DNA of 64,000 nucleotides, taken from positions 40,997,435-41,061,434 of the forward strand of contig NW_019211456.1 in assembly GCF_002443255.2 (NCBI RefSeq), in the 5' to 3' direction. A model generated the notes under the pieces. The model did not search any database, was not told the origin of the DNA, and saw nothing but the letters and a program-made list of their open reading frames with translations. The translations under genes and the position numbers were made by a program. The stretch's first letter is position 1. Every line of letters starts with the position of its first letter. Positions 26,382 to 40,607 of this stretch are shown in pieces. The DNA is from Varroa destructor. Taxonomy: Eukaryota > Arthropoda > Arachnida > Mesostigmata > Varroidae.

Positions 26382-26858
26382 ATGGAAGACCATGACGATG
26401 CTCACTTCGACCAGGCTGCCTCTGGTGCCTCGGCCACCTATCCCATGCAGTGTTCTGCTCTACGTAAGAACGGCTTTGTGATGATCAAAGCCAGACCGTG
26501 CAAGATCGTCGAGATGACCACCTCGAAGACTGGCAAACATGGTCACGCCAAAGTACATCTAGTGGGCATCGACATTTTCACCTCGAAGAAGTATGAAGAT
26601 CTGTGTCCCTCTACCCACAACATCGACGTTCCTAATGTAAACCGCAGCGACTTCCAGCTAGTCGACATCTCCGACGACGGATTCGTGTCCCTGCTCGACG
26701 AGAAAGGTGACATCCGTGACGATCTCCGCATGCCAACTGATGAGGAGCTTGCCACGAAGATCACCGACGACTTCAAGAAGGGCGATACTACCATCGTGCT
26801 CACGGTTCTGTCGGCAGTCGGGGAGGAAGCCATTATCGCCTGCAAAAACTCTAACTAA
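26382..26858 (+). CDS. eIF5A: Eukaryotic translation initiation factor 5A
   Basis: One uninterrupted coding exon of 158 residues, the usual eIF5A length. eIF5A binds the ribosomal E site, rescues stalling at polyproline and similar motifs, and aids termination. The N-terminal SH3-like domain begins near residue 18 ([20 protein letters not shown]). It carries the hypusine loop [11 protein letters not shown]; by alignment with human Lys50, Lys52 is the residue converted to hypusine by deoxyhypusine synthase and hydroxylase. The OB-fold follows from about residue 86, including [10 protein letters not shown] and [12 protein letters not shown]. The ATG has GC-rich, housekeeping-like leader context, and an acceptor (gctttcag) at 26348 implies an upstream non-coding exon. 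Codons are strongly biased to C/G third positions, unlike flanking DNA and unlike the neighbouring genes, as expected for a very highly expressed gene. No key residue is missing. Confidence 0.98.
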   Translation: MEDHDDAHFDQAASGASATYPMQCSALRKNGFVMIKARPCKIVEMTTSKTGKHGHAKVHLVGIDIFTSKKYEDLCPSTHNIDVPNVNRSDFQLVDISDDGFVSLLDEKGDIRDDLRMPTDEELATKITDDFKKGDTTIVLTVLSAVGEEAIIACKNSN

Positions 26859-29800
26859 TCTATAATTGACTAAATGATGAACGATGAAGTTGCGGGTTCG
26901 TTTAAAACGCGCGCCTTTGGACATTGACATCGGTAGCAACACAAAAACCGAATATAGACATTAGATTACATCACAGACATGTTTAAACACACTCAAACAC
27001 ATATCCACTCACACATGTACGCTCGAACATGGACACTACACAAGCCGCTTCCACGTTCAACACGATTGTCACAAATCATTCACTTAAGATTAACTATTGC
27101 TATTGAGAAATTCCAGTAAAATAACAACCGCTGTGCGACGAAATACTGACGCGGTGGAAAGAAAGAAGAAATATGCTAATAATGTCAAGAGAAGGAAGCA
27201 ATAAGAAGAGTTGCGCGAAGAGAAGCCTAGTATGTCTAGGGACGGCTTGCTGTTTGGGCCACATAGGGTATCAATATAGGGGAAACAACGGGACGGTATG
27301 AACAAACGTTAAAAAGGGGAAGGTGCGTTAAAAGAAACAGCGAAAATCGAAACCGTAAATGTGAAAGTATACAAGGAGCGAAGGCTAGAGGACACAGTTT
27401 ATTGGTCAGTCTGACAGGTGGAGCAGAAGTACTTGTGCAGAAGGGTGGAGAGGAAAATAAAAAGATCTTGTGTAGAAGGCGCGATGAAAACGATCATAAC
27501 ACGGTCAGACTGTTATCGTCAGGCTGTTGACTGTTACATGGAACCGTGCGACTTCAAGACTTGCCACTATCGACGCAACGCACCCAAACGATATAATATA
27601 GTAAAGAAATGAAGATAAATAAAAATGGTAATGACTCTGCATGATGTAATAACGATGACGAAATATACATAGAACTAAGCTGAAAATAATAAAGAACTGA
27701 ACTGTACGACGAATGATGATCAAGGAGCGAAAAAAACAATGAGGTGAGGATATAGAAAGCAGGCCAGTGGCGCATGTGAGATATTATTTTTTAACAAAAT
27801 AAAATATGCTGCTACTGTTGGGGCGGAAAGTTACATGTGTACTTTTTTTGAATTTGTGTGGACGTTAATTTGAATTTTCGATTTGAAGAAAGATTAGTTG
27901 TAGATAATGAAATGCTGGATGTAACCAAGGAAACTTATCTTTACCATGCCTGTAATTTTTAATCTATTAAGGTACTATTGAAACACAACTTGGCAATATC
28001 TATGCAAAAAGAAAAATGATGTACTTATTTTGTCTAAAAATTGAATTCCTTGAATCATAGCAAAATCTGATTCCCAAACCACGATAGATTACGACAAAAT
28101 TATTGAACACTTCAGCAGGTTTGCTAAATACCGTAATCCTTGCGTACGGGTAACTAGAAGAACATGAATCAGACCAGGACACAATCAAGTAAGAAAGCCT
28201 GATTGTCCTAATAAGTTTGGATATTATACTAGTACAAGTAATGTAGAAAATTTAACTGTAGAAGAACTTTAGTATATTTGTTAAAGTTAAATTTTGCACT
28301 CTAGCATTTAAAAGCTGTGCTGGTAAAGTCGAAATGCAAGTTCATTAGCGGTCATGTATGACGAAAAATAATGTTTTTAGGTTGTTTGTGGCGAAGATCT
28401 GAGATTGCGCATAAGTAAAATTTTGGAGCCGTTAATTCGTCGAGATCTGAAGCTACGCGTCAGATCTATAGCTAATCTTTAGAAAAAGCAACAGAGAAAT
28501 AACCTGTACATACGCAGTGTATCTTCCTCAATTTTCTATTTCGAATATGGGACAACGTTACTAGGTGGCCGCAGTTGATAAGCTTTAAAGAACAGTGTAT
28601 GGTACAATGTCACAATCTGCCAGTTACTCGATTAATTGTAAAGATATCTATATATACTTGCATAAATGAATTGTGATGTTAAAATTGGCATCTGATACGC
28701 AACTTTTTTTTTCATTTCTATTTCCAGCTGACTTTTAAACGTCACCGTTTGTATATCAAATCATCCTAAGTATGAACTGTGAGGTAGAGAAATTATCGAG
28801 GGGAACCTATGGCATAACCAAGTACGCTTTAATCCTCCACTGAAACGCACAGAAGGCAGACTCACGTTGAGAAAAATCAGCTACTATGTGAAGTACCGTG
28901 TCATGTTCTTTTCTATCGGTTGTTAGATATCGAGTGAATCAGCATCTGTTAACGCTGAAATATGGACCAGCAAGATGTGAAGGTTCATACCACGTTGGCT
29001 CACCTAACACGCAACTTTAACCGGACATCTCTGCAGGCAAATTTCTGAGTTCGTACAGGCCACGTTCCTCATTTGTTTCCGAAGTGCTTTCGGTGTCCGC
29101 AGCTTACCGCTAACTGCAATCCTCTGCAGACAATAAATTATTTAGGGAAAATTCTTTATAGGAGATATATTACAACTGCATGTTGACCCCTAGCAAATTC
29201 GAGCGTTGAGTTTGGTCATCGTATTCACGGGAAAAACAAATTAGTTATGATTAGCTTTTGTATGTTTCTTGGCCAAGGCACTACGTTATATATGTACCGA
29301 TTGATTTTGAGGTTAGGTTACACAATCCTTTGCTAAGAGCACTGTAAGTCGTTTAACTTGTTCAGATCAATTTTATGCCACATATTTCAACAAAGATGAA
29401 TTAGTTTTCAAAGACCAACGCGTCCGTTTGTTTCGATACATGTCGATTCCCAATTTTCAAGTTCCTGGTACGCCACTGTAATAAGGTGTATTCTAAACAT
29501 CCGCCTAAACCGGTGCTTTGTGATTATTAAGTTGTAAACGCCGTTTTATATTGGAATGATCCGTAGCAAGACCGTTATTGTATATATTAAAGTTCTCTTA
29601 AATACCGATTATTTGCGTTAGCTAAAAGTTTTAATATTGAACCATGCACTTACTGCGTGCGAAGATTCTTATGTTGTTTAAGATAGTAGGAGATTCAACG
29701 GCTATCTTTCTTATTATTATCTTTTTTACCAAAATGTATAGAATATATGATAGTAACGTTATTTTTCAAGAGCAGAAAGTAGGTTTCTAAGGGGTGCCAG

Positions 29801-31145
29801 CCGGAACGATTTTCATTTCAAGTTGGACTAAAAATAAAATGTATATAAAAAAAAACATTTTCTTTAGCCTCTGGATCCTACTCAGCCTAGTGAATTACGC
29901 TAGACCTGCCATCCGTATGAGAATAGTAGACAGATTTGCAATATAAATGTATGATGTACAGACTTGCATTTTAGGGTAGGCAAATGGCAGATCCAGAAGA
30001 AGGGTCATTCTCCACGAACCCTACCCTTAACCCTCAACATCGTGTGTTAAATTGCCTAAAATAATTTCAGTGCCTCATGTCACAACTTACATACTCTTAC
30101 ATTCGCGAGTTACCTTTCGAGCGAACACCTCCCCTTACCTATGGTACTTCTACTAACTTTCGGTAAATTTTCCATAAAATAGCAATTCTACTATCGATAA
30201 TATAGAGAAATCTGTATAAATGCGAACAAGACGCAAACATTATACCAAAACTTGTAGTTTCTTCTATACTTTTGCACATTGCCTAATGTACACCTTGAAT
30301 AAGCTGCACTGGGAAAATGCATGTCGTGAATTGCAAGTATCGAAAGCATAATAACCCTCATTTCCTGCAAGTGGGCTCTTATAAAGATGGGTATTGGTAA
30401 TCAATCAAAGCTAACGTTTTGAGATAAGAATCAGCAGCAAATTGTGTGTCCATAAAGTATGCGATATACTAATCGTTAATAAATATCTAACTCTTGACGG
30501 TATTATGTTACACGTTTGGTAAAATTGATCTAACATATATCCGTGCCACGGCATACGGGCAACGATAAAGTGGTTTTAATAGGTAGTTACTTTTGCAGAG
30601 TGTATCATTAAGAGATTAGAAGGTTCACTAGGTATGTTTACCTAGAAATTCCACCAAAAATTGCAGTGAGCAGATGGTACCGGACCAGTTATAAATTACA
30701 TTCTAACGGCTCTGCATAACTCATCAGACCTGATCATCGATACTTTTAGTTGGAGCGCTACAATATTGGTCAGCTCATCGATTAATCGCTGTGCAGAGAG
30801 CACCCCATCCAAAGATATTTGAGCTTTCCATGCGATAAAACCGAGCTTAGAATTCAGCAGAGGTTACTGAATCATGAAGTTCTTCCAGTGTTGTTAGAAC
30901 AATATGTGATGGCTAATTGGCCTGAGTTCGTCGAACATCTAATGCTTTAATCCGGCTTCGCATTGCCGAAATGAGAATTATTCTAGAAAAATCACCTTTT
31001 AAGAAAAAAATAGGCTTTGTTATTAGCAATTTCATCTGTACCCAGCCTTTGACGATTAGATATGATAACAAGTTTGACGTTTTAGAAAGAAACAATGACT
31101 TCTTCCTCTCGTTGATATTAAGGTCTTTGCCGTCTAAAGCTGCGT

Positions 31146-31148
<3 letters not shown>

Positions 31149-31180
<32 letters not shown>
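31149..31180. repeat. (TA)16 microsatellite
   Basis: Thirty-two bases of uninterrupted TA. It is the only long microsatellite between 18 and 39 kb. Confidence 0.95.
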
Positions 31181-31183
<3 letters not shown>

Positions 31184-34100
31184 GCAATCGTGATCCTCTA
31201 AATAGCAGATACAAGTCAGATAAGTACTGCATTGTATATAAATTAATCGAAAGCAAAATTTAATTGCGGCTATCCTTGATGAGGACCCGAACATCAACTT
31301 AATTTGATTAATATGTATTCTGTAAGGTAAATATGGCAAGCAAGATGGTTGTTTGTTATAATATGGTACCGTATCACTTACCCAAGTTTCTACTCAATTA
31401 AAGTTTGACGCACAAATTATATATATAAATACACACCAAGCGCAGTTTAACCTACACAAAGCAATTTTTTCTTGGCATCTACTAAGCAATTATATGTAAA
31501 ATATTTACTTGGATGTAAACAAGCAACACTAAAATCTTTTTAGTTAGTAATTCGCTATAGTTTAAAGATGATACGAACAAGTTTTTAAAAGCCATTCATA
31601 AAGGCAACGCCTTTGAAGGCGGCTTTTATACTCTGGGCTTCTTTCAAATGCCAAAATGACATCGATTAAGATTACTGCTGGTGCTTCGACAGTGTTTTCG
31701 CACTCTAACCCCCCTTCTCGCACTGCACCGACTGATCACATCAAACGCCTTTAACCAGAAGAGTTCTCAACTAGAGTTTTGATTACCTTACTATTACCTC
31801 CCCCTAATTAAAAATCAAGATGGCTACCAAGAGTAACTTCTTAGTTTCGCTAATCTCTTACAAATAGCCCATTTGATGGCCTTAAATATATGCATCCAAC
31901 AAACGCTCAAGTTGAAGCTTTTTACAGAAATATAATGACTCACATATGCTCAAACAAGATACTTTATATAGGTCTAATGATACTGAGCGTTTAAAACACG
32001 CTATCCACTTGTACATCCATTGTAACTTACCCAAACGTTACCAAGATAATAGCTCGTAAAATGATAAGAAAATATTTAACAATGATATCATATCTTCACA
32101 ACTTTTTTAATGTACTATATAAACTCGCCTAATGCTCCACGAGGAAATTCGCACCCGTTTTGATCTAGTCCACTGTGCTTGTGCTCTGCCTTTGATTCAA
32201 CCTAATGAATTATAACCATACATACAGTGTTATGTCGTCAACGTGAGTCTATGAGGCTTTTAAATACACTACAGGAGTGTGTGCTCCAAAGCGGCCTAAT
32301 ATTTCTCTAGCAGTTAAAATGCTTGTCGCTTTACTCTAAGACTATATTAAAAGTTTAGGTAAAAGTAAATTAAAATGCTGATCTCTCTCAATTACATTCT
32401 AAATGAATAGGCTGATTATGAAACACATCCTGTTTAGGCTGAAGCTACTGATATTAGGTATAATAAGCAGCTGTATTATTCCATCTCCTCTCATGGTGAC
32501 GAAAAGCGAATCTAGCGGTAGGCAAGACGAAAAAAGTTCATATGGTATTTACTTACGCGTCACATGTTTAATACATAATGCTGAAAAAAGTTAATGGCGT
32601 GAGTACCCAATTAATAAGTGCATTTGAAATTAGTTAGCATTTAGAATTTAATGAATTATGCGCATTAATTGCATATATGGCAAAAAGTCAACTGTACCCA
32701 GCAATGGTTGTGTCATAAAAGATTACGCCTTTCTTGGCTTCCTTAGCTGCGACTGTACCTGATTTTTTCGAAAATCTATGTGCGACTCTTACTTTTGTTT
32801 TATAGATATTCACAGAAGTATAGCCATTTATTAATACCCATTGTTACCACGAAAACAAATCTGAATTTAACTTTTTTTTTTTAATACCATGCTGTTTTAG
32901 AACTCCCTGTCGCGATAAGCACCTTATTACATCGATGGAGAAATATTGGAATTAAATTCACCTAGCTATAAAAATCACTCGCGAAAAACTTATGGGATCG
33001 AATTTTGGTTTTCGGGGCAAAGGTATATGTATTTTACTTAATACAACCTGCATTTTCTGCAAGCGTGGCTTAGTGATAATAGCCGAACGGGAATAAATTT
33101 TGCACGTTGTCGAATAGGCAACTGCCTGGAATCAACAAGTAGGCTACGCTCAAACACTGAAGAAATCCGCAGCCAACTATGTGATGAACATCTTTAGATT
33201 GTGATATAACGGTAACATTGTAGGAATGACGAGATTTTATACTTCCATTATGTCTGCTTATAATTTTGTTGTAGAAATTCCTACCTTTTCTACAAGGTCT
33301 GTAATGAACGTGATTTTTGTGAGATAATGTTACCATGTCCTAACATCGCAAAAATTTGGCTAATCATAATTCTTATTGGGCAACCTTATGATTCAGACTG
33401 GAAGCCACGAGTTAAACACTCCTATTGACTAGTTACCATTACAGTAAGCAAATGCTACAGTATTTTGTCTGGAATAGATAGCACAACGTGTGCGTGTTTC
33501 AACTTCTGTTTATTTATATTTGTTGGGTTACTCAGAAATGCGTTTGACAGATGCCAACGAATAGTTGCCTTGTGCAGCTGACATTGAAAAGTGGGTAAAA
33601 CTGTTGTGCCTGTCCGCGACATCATAACGCTTTGTGACTTGCCAAATCCGATTTCAAATTTATAACGTTGGGTTATTGTAGAGGCCTCAATTCCATAAAA
33701 ATCTAGAATGTTCTAAACTATTTGAATTTTACTCATCAATAAAAAGGGAATGCTTTCCGTTTATCGTGCTCAATAGGGTAATTCATGTTTAGCATTGCAT
33801 TTAATGTATTTTAATGAATCTCTCTTCAAATACTATAACGCATATTGTTTTATAATGTCTTGATATTTTGTACTTCAGATAGTTTGTGCATAAGCGATTT
33901 ATCATGATGCATACAATGAAGCGTTGTTCAGTTAAAAAACCCATGTGATTTCAAACATATTGAAAGGACGTCATTTCGGCATGGAATATTGACTGTCTTC
34001 GAAAAATTCCCCATTACATGTTCATAGTGAGGTTCGTATCAGATAGTACGGTTATTGTAATTTTAAGAAGTATGCGCCCCCTTTGCTTTTGTTTAATTTT

Positions 34101-37100
34101 TGGTGGATCAAATAACTGCGAGACAGAAGGTGCTCCGAGACAAGGTGAACGATTACTCACACCCCCCACAAATTAATATTTGTTAATTCACGCCGTAAGT
34201 AATCTATATGTACGGGGAGTTTTCTACTCGTATTTTTTTCCTGTAGGGATTTTACTGAACTGCGAGGAATCATAATCTGAGTAACGATCAGGCCGATTCC
34301 TCATACAATACATGTACATGCATTGATTACATAGCGATACATATGTATATAGGTTTGCTCTTTCTTCAAATACGATGCTTGTGCACGTTTGCATTTACTA
34401 GTACGTTGACTGCATTGAATGTGTGCTCCTTCTGTTGTAACTGTAGGGCACATAATAAATATCCAGTTTTTTAGCGTTACCCCAAGCATTCACGGGCTTG
34501 CGCGAAATGAGTGTGCACTGGCTTATATTTAGACAGATATAAGAAACCCCCCAAGAGTTCAAACCGCTGGAGATTTTAAATCTAGTAAATACGTGATCAA
34601 TATATCTGATCGATTATGCTAATTGTAATCAGAGACCATGAATATCAAACAATAAATGTTTTATGATGTCATTATTAACATTTAATTAAGTGACAAAGTA
34701 CATGTGTAAACAAATAGATATCATGACTACGGAAAAATACATAATATTACAAACGTGTGCCATCATGCCGATGATAGAAGGACGGAAGAAAATGGTCCCT
34801 ATCTTTGATAAGCACATCCTTTCGCCGAAATCACCAGCTTGCCACCACAAGACGTAGTAAAACCGCCTGATTTACGCGAGACTTTGTCCATCCGTGCCAT
34901 TTTGAGCTTGTATTTTCCACTAATATTGATTTGTACAGTGGAATGACTGAGGTGAGCAAACTCAAATTATCAGCAATTGAACAGAACTCATTCCTCCTAA
35001 AAAGAAGTCAGCTTACTATAAATAGCAGTCGAAATACACTACACGTTCTCTTACTGACTACTCTGGTTCTATAATGACGTTCCTGGTACCATAAAATTGT
35101 CTAGTTATTCACTAGTATTGTAAATCGTAAAGGAATTCCCAAAATTCATGAAAATGTGTTTTTATGACGCCTGCTAACGTGTGAACAACTTCCTGAAATC
35201 ACCTCGTCGGAACAGCAAGCATCATTTCTAAAAACTCTACTTGGCGTTGGCCTTGCAAAACATTACGAAATTGTGTGTGGATATAGTTGCATCCACTTTT
35301 GGTTTACGCCTTGCCTTGTTAAGTTTTGACAGGGTGAACGTGATGATAAATGAAACGTAGCAAAAGATGTCTTTGAGTCGGACCCTAATTTAGAGATCAA
35401 CAAACATTTCTGCAAGAGTTGCAGTTTTAGTAGACTCTGCACATTGACGATGCTCGTATACCCAATAAGCCATGTACCACTGAATGTAATGCAAACAAAT
35501 TCCTGAACACGGGTCATGGCCTGCACGAAATCTAAAAAGCTGGAAGAAATTTTGTTGTCAAATATACGAAACTATCAGCAATTTTGCTGCTGGACTAACT
35601 GCAGGTTTCGCTCGTCAAGTCCTTCACACAGTTTGCCATTGAAGGCAACTATTCATCCTTTTAATCCAGGTCTGTCTTCTACAAGCAATAAGGTCAAAAC
35701 GAGTCCGGCACTTATTTTTTGTTGGTAGCCTAGATTGCGTGTATCCTTCGTTCATTGCTCGTCTATTTTATCTCTAAATGCAAATAACTGCTCTTTGTCT
35801 CGCATTCATACCCAAGACTAATGTTCAGATAATTTTTCACGAGTGGCAAGAGTAGGCCCGCTTTCTGCTGCTGGACATCATCACAGGAAACGAGTTGAAA
35901 CCATCGAAACGAGCATTCATTTGCCTTTTATATGGTTAGAAACAATGCGAGCAAACAAGGATTGTATAAGATATGCCTGTTGTACAGCGCCTAATCTAAA
36001 AGTCTACGTTAAATAAGTCCCACACTGACGAGAAATGTCCCAGCAACATCAGAAGCCCGAAATTTGCCCAGTGTTATAGGGCTGCATTTGTGGGCGTATC
36101 CGGCCCTGACGCAAAAGTTAAAATTATAAAAAAAAAAACGTTAGTGCTGTTTATGCAAAGCAAATATAAATACATGAGGTAAAATTGGGCCTCGTTCTCC
36201 AATCGATCTGGACTTCATGCCACTAGATTTGTGTTGAACGGGCTATTTTGATACCAAGGTGGAGCTGTTAGCCGAGAGCATGCCTTAGATAAATTTTTTT
36301 TGATTAGTTAGTAAGTTTTGGTTCAGCCAAGACAGCTACGGGCTGTAGACTGAATATAAGCGTCAAAGGCGTCCCAGAAATGTTTTGTGCAGTGCCAGCA
36401 AATAGAGTCAAGCGAACGTACTCGATTATTTGTGCACAGAATTCGATATGACGAAATTGATTCTGTACAAGAGAATAGGACTCAAACAATTCTGATAGCT
36501 ATGGATAATGTAATAGTCTAATAGATGGTGGGGATACCGATTATCTAACTTGAGTGAAAACAAAATGAATGACGCTATACAGATTAAACTGATCCTAGAT
36601 CGATGAGATTAATCATCCAGATAATCAGTTCATTCTCAAGAAATCGCCTAGGTAATTTTCTCTATCCTACGCACCAGAAGGCTAGTTATGTTCATATGGA
36701 ATAAAGTCATAAGTGATAACATAAGGTTTTCTTTTGTCTCTTTTAAGCCAGATACGTGATATTTCGCGTATACGTCAGATTACTTCATTACGACTGAATA
36801 AACGAACGCCTACGTAAACTGATAAAAACAAATGACATGGCTATACGCACACGATTTTCCAGTAAGGCTTAACTCGAATGCCCCTAATGTATGCATTAAT
36901 ACCCTGTTCTGTTTTAAGCATGTCCACCATGTAGAGTGTAACTAATCATGGTTCAACGACTGCACGAGAGGCACTTAAATTTGATATGATATTTCAATTG
37001 AATACTCCTATGGTGTAACACTCTTATTTTCAAAAATCTCATGATTTCTATTTTTTTTTTTACTGTTGTCAATCATTGACTCAAGAGACAATACCCTTCG

Positions 37101-38612
37101 GTCTCGCTGTCCTTCAGTTAAGATTTATAAATTATTTAGTAATGTTAATTTCATAGACTTCAGCAAGAAAAGTCCGTATGGTGGCGTAATGGTGCGTTGC
37201 CCGTTGTCACTATGGAGAAGCGAATTACAATCGTGTATGTATCTGCAAAAGTCTTTCAAGCCCGCTTGCCCATGCTGTTATAATCACACTCCCTATAAAT
37301 GACTATGAATTATTCTAATAGCTAGGGATAAACTAGAATGTGCATATTCCCCATGTGCCAGATTATAACGTCCAACACTCAAAAATTTTATTTCGCAGGT
37401 CGGCTACCTCATTCTTAACTGTGCTTCCCCGCAACATTAGCAGCACAAATTATTTAGTAATCAGCCAATCAGGTGACCCGATTTCTAGAACACAACGGCT
37501 AGCCTGGGATAATTTGCTCATACCGGACCAGATATATCTATGGTAACCACCATCTATGTTCTCGTTCCGTCAGCCTACGCCAGTCTCCTTGAACGTTCGG
37601 TTTCTAATAACTACACACATTCATCTGGATTAGAGATAGATGAAAATATGCTGATAACCGCCGAAATGGTTCGATCTCGTTGTAAATGTGGTAAATGGAG
37701 CGCTCTAATTCAGGTAGAAACAGCACAGTGCCTAACAGATACATTCACACTTACACGCAGTAGTTTGACTTGGAAGAGAGCCTTTTCGCGATATCATTCA
37801 GAGAGTGACAATGTAGCGCTACTACCTGTGAAGTAACGCTCTTTCGAGCAGCAGGGGGAGTAGCAGAAACGGCAAAGTATAATCCTGAAGGTCTTTCTCA
37901 AAAATTATATTACCTTCATGGTTCGACTGCATTGGTAAAAAGAGTTGTCAGGCTAACATTACTATTAACATTGGTTGACGTCGGTTGAACGTGCCAGTGT
38001 TTGTTTTGTTGCCACACTCCAGCGGCCGGCAAACAGCGCAAAAATGGAGCTATCTGCAAAACCTGTACACCGTAAGAATAGCCTTTCTATTCTACAATAC
38101 TCGAAATAAAATATTGCAGAAAATTAAACACCATATTAAAATGGCTCGGTAACGAAAGGAGTTCCGTAAATTTCAAATTAACAAATTCAGCAATGTAATA
38201 CCGTTATTCTGGTTGCTAATGAAGTGATAAAAAGAGGCAGGGATTTTTAAACATAGCTGAAATGTTTAGAATTGAAAAAAAGGCGCTTAAAAACTAATAC
38301 GCCAGTTTGTCGATGGTATATATACTTATATAATAACTTGCCTTCATACACAGCACAGCTTTTCTTTACTTGGTTTGTCCCTCTCATCTCACCCACTTGG
38401 ACTTTGTGCTACTTTTCCGTTTTTCCAGGGTATGGGCGAATGCATTTGGCCACCGTGTGGGGTACCGGGTACTATATCGTCTTATACTATTAGGGACTCT
38501 CACTCATAATGGTGCTGATAACGACATATCGCTGCGCTATAAAATCCCGCCATCGTCTATTGCCTGTACATTTCGCCTGCGTTTGCTAAAATGAAATATG
38601 AAATAACTTATA

Positions 38613-38652
38613 CAAAAGAAAATTTAGATATCCATATCTAAATTTTCTTTTG
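38613..38652. repeat. Perfect 19-bp inverted repeat with 2-base spacer
   Basis: CAAAAGAAAATTTAGATAT (38613-38631) is followed by CC and then by its exact reverse complement (38634-38652). The two arms would form a cruciform or RNA hairpin with almost no loop. No flanking duplication or coding frame explains it. Confidence 0.9.
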
Positions 38653-39439
38653 AAGTATAGATCTAACTGAATACGCTATGTAACTATGAATGAGTAGTCT
38701 AGCAATGTTTTGTTTGATCTTTCTGAAAAATTTATTGTTTTTTTCTGTAATCTCAGTATTCATTTTCTCCCTCTTCTGCGTTCTTTCTAAATACATAAAA
38801 CACGCCAGTTGTTTGTTGTATTCCTTTGAACCCCTCGAACCGCTTGGGTTCTCAGAGGGCCATCTTACTTCGTCATCATTTCCATCATGTTGCTTTTTTT
38901 TTCTCATACAGATCTCGCCTGTCTAGCACAGCATACTAAAATATTGAACGACCACCGTACACGGGTTGAGCCTTAACGGAGAATCATAGTTCGAATGTAT
39001 AGATAAGTTATCGAGCTATTATAGCAGTTCTCTGTGATTCAAATTTGCTATTGAATATTGAACCGATGACGTGGCAGTCAAAACGACGGTCACGCTACGG
39101 TGTTACTTAGCAATATTGTTCTCAACGTTTGTTGCACTATGCGTTTTTCCCACGCTTCTGGGTCCGCGTTCATAGAACAGATAGCTAGCAGAGAAGAGAT
39201 ATACTCAAAATAAGAATGAAGATATGCTAGTTATGACATTAATGACAAAATTTTCGTTTTCGTAGAACTGCAAACTGCTGTTCTGTACTGGCTCATTCTA
39301 GAATGTGAATTGTTTGCTTGTCAAAACACGTTACCTATTAAATGTTTATTGTATTTTTCTATTAGTTGCATTTTCAATTAGCCAATTGCGCAATGCCGAT
39401 GTACGGTAATCGTAGTTTATAATACAACATCTAGAGGTT

Positions 39440-39454
39440 GGCCGCCACCTAGCA
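39440..39454 (-). promoter_or_regulatory. CTCF-like motif
   Basis: On the minus strand the sequence reads GCTAGGTGGCGGCC, close to the arthropod CTCF core AGGTGGCGCC with one deviation. It sits at the point where microsatellite density rises sharply. A motif match alone does not show binding. Confidence 0.25.
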
Positions 39455-40561
39455 AAGGCGATCCAACGGAGATCACACTGAAGAAGTTGTTGTCGTCTGT
39501 TCTCATGGTGTTGTTTTTGTTGTTGTTACCAGTAGACTAGATAAAATACAAGGACCCATATCATTGGAGACTATTTACAAATACACAAACGACCCACTAT
39601 TATCGTCATCATCATCACTTCAGGCTGCTTTTTCAGTTTTCGGACCGTCGTCTTTCTCATTATTATCATCATCATTTTGTCATAAGCGACCTTTCCGCTC
39701 GTTTTCTTTTCACATCTACTTCATCTTCTGAATCATCGCTTCTGTTCTTATAGACAATCGCGTAGCTGTTATTGTTGTTCTGAAAACTTGTTTCGTGTGT
39801 CTTGTTTGTTGTCCTTCCTTGATCTTCCCCGATCTCTGGTTTTTTGTATCTTCCGCAATCACATATGCGCTACCAGTTTGTTCCGCTTATTATGCCCCCG
39901 TATTCTCCCTCAGCACTTCCATGATTTTCGCTCCCTGTTGTATGCCAAACAATTACTTTTTGTTTTCCTTCGTCGTTGTTATGATCGTTAATGTTACCTC
40001 TTTTCTGTCATTATTATCTGTCGCTTTATAAGCCGCGCCGACCGGTTTCTCTATGTGTCCTTCCGGTTCCTCTGTATTTGTTTGCCTCTGTGTATGTATG
40101 TATGTATGTATGTATGAATGTGTGTATATGTATATTCGTTTTTGTTTGTATATAGTATTTCATATATGTCACGGATATATATATGAATATATGCTCGCCT
40201 ATATACGCATTGATATAAGCGGTTAGTTTGATTCCGTGCAATTCCTCACACACGACGAACCAATATAAGTTATCTCTATTATTATCATCATCATCATCAT
40301 ACTATTAGTTCAATATTATTACGACGATTAACTGCGTCGTCACCTTCACTATTCTTCCACGTTATTGTCGTCATCTTCCTGCCGTAATCTAGCTACAAAT
40401 ATAACCATATACCAATATTATAATGATTATTATAGTGGTAGCAATAATTAATATAAATACCAATATTATTCTTGATATCAGTTGTTGTATTCTGATCATA
40501 AACGCTACGATTATTATCAGCAGAGAAATGGGAGGTGGTGGTTATTGTGTTTGTTTCGTTG

Positions 40562-40562
40562 T

Positions 40563-40606
<44 letters not shown>
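40562..40606. repeat. (TTG)n / (CAA)n microsatellite
   Basis: About 14 TTG repeats. Similar TTG tracts lie at 41831-41860 and about 48455-48483. Confidence 0.9.

Positions 40607-40607
<1 letters not shown>

Larger units (their letters stand above)
26859..39420. other. 12.5-kb AT-rich gene desert
   Basis: The first 1-1.5 kb holds the eIF5A 3' untranslated region; several AATAAA-like signals occur and none can be chosen. Beyond that I recognise no exon on either strand. Open frames up to 98 codons (for example 37540-37836 plus, 33070-33336 minus) carry no family signature. Notable local structures are a (TA)16 tract at 31149-31180 and a perfect palindrome at 38613-38652. Confidence 0.5.
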
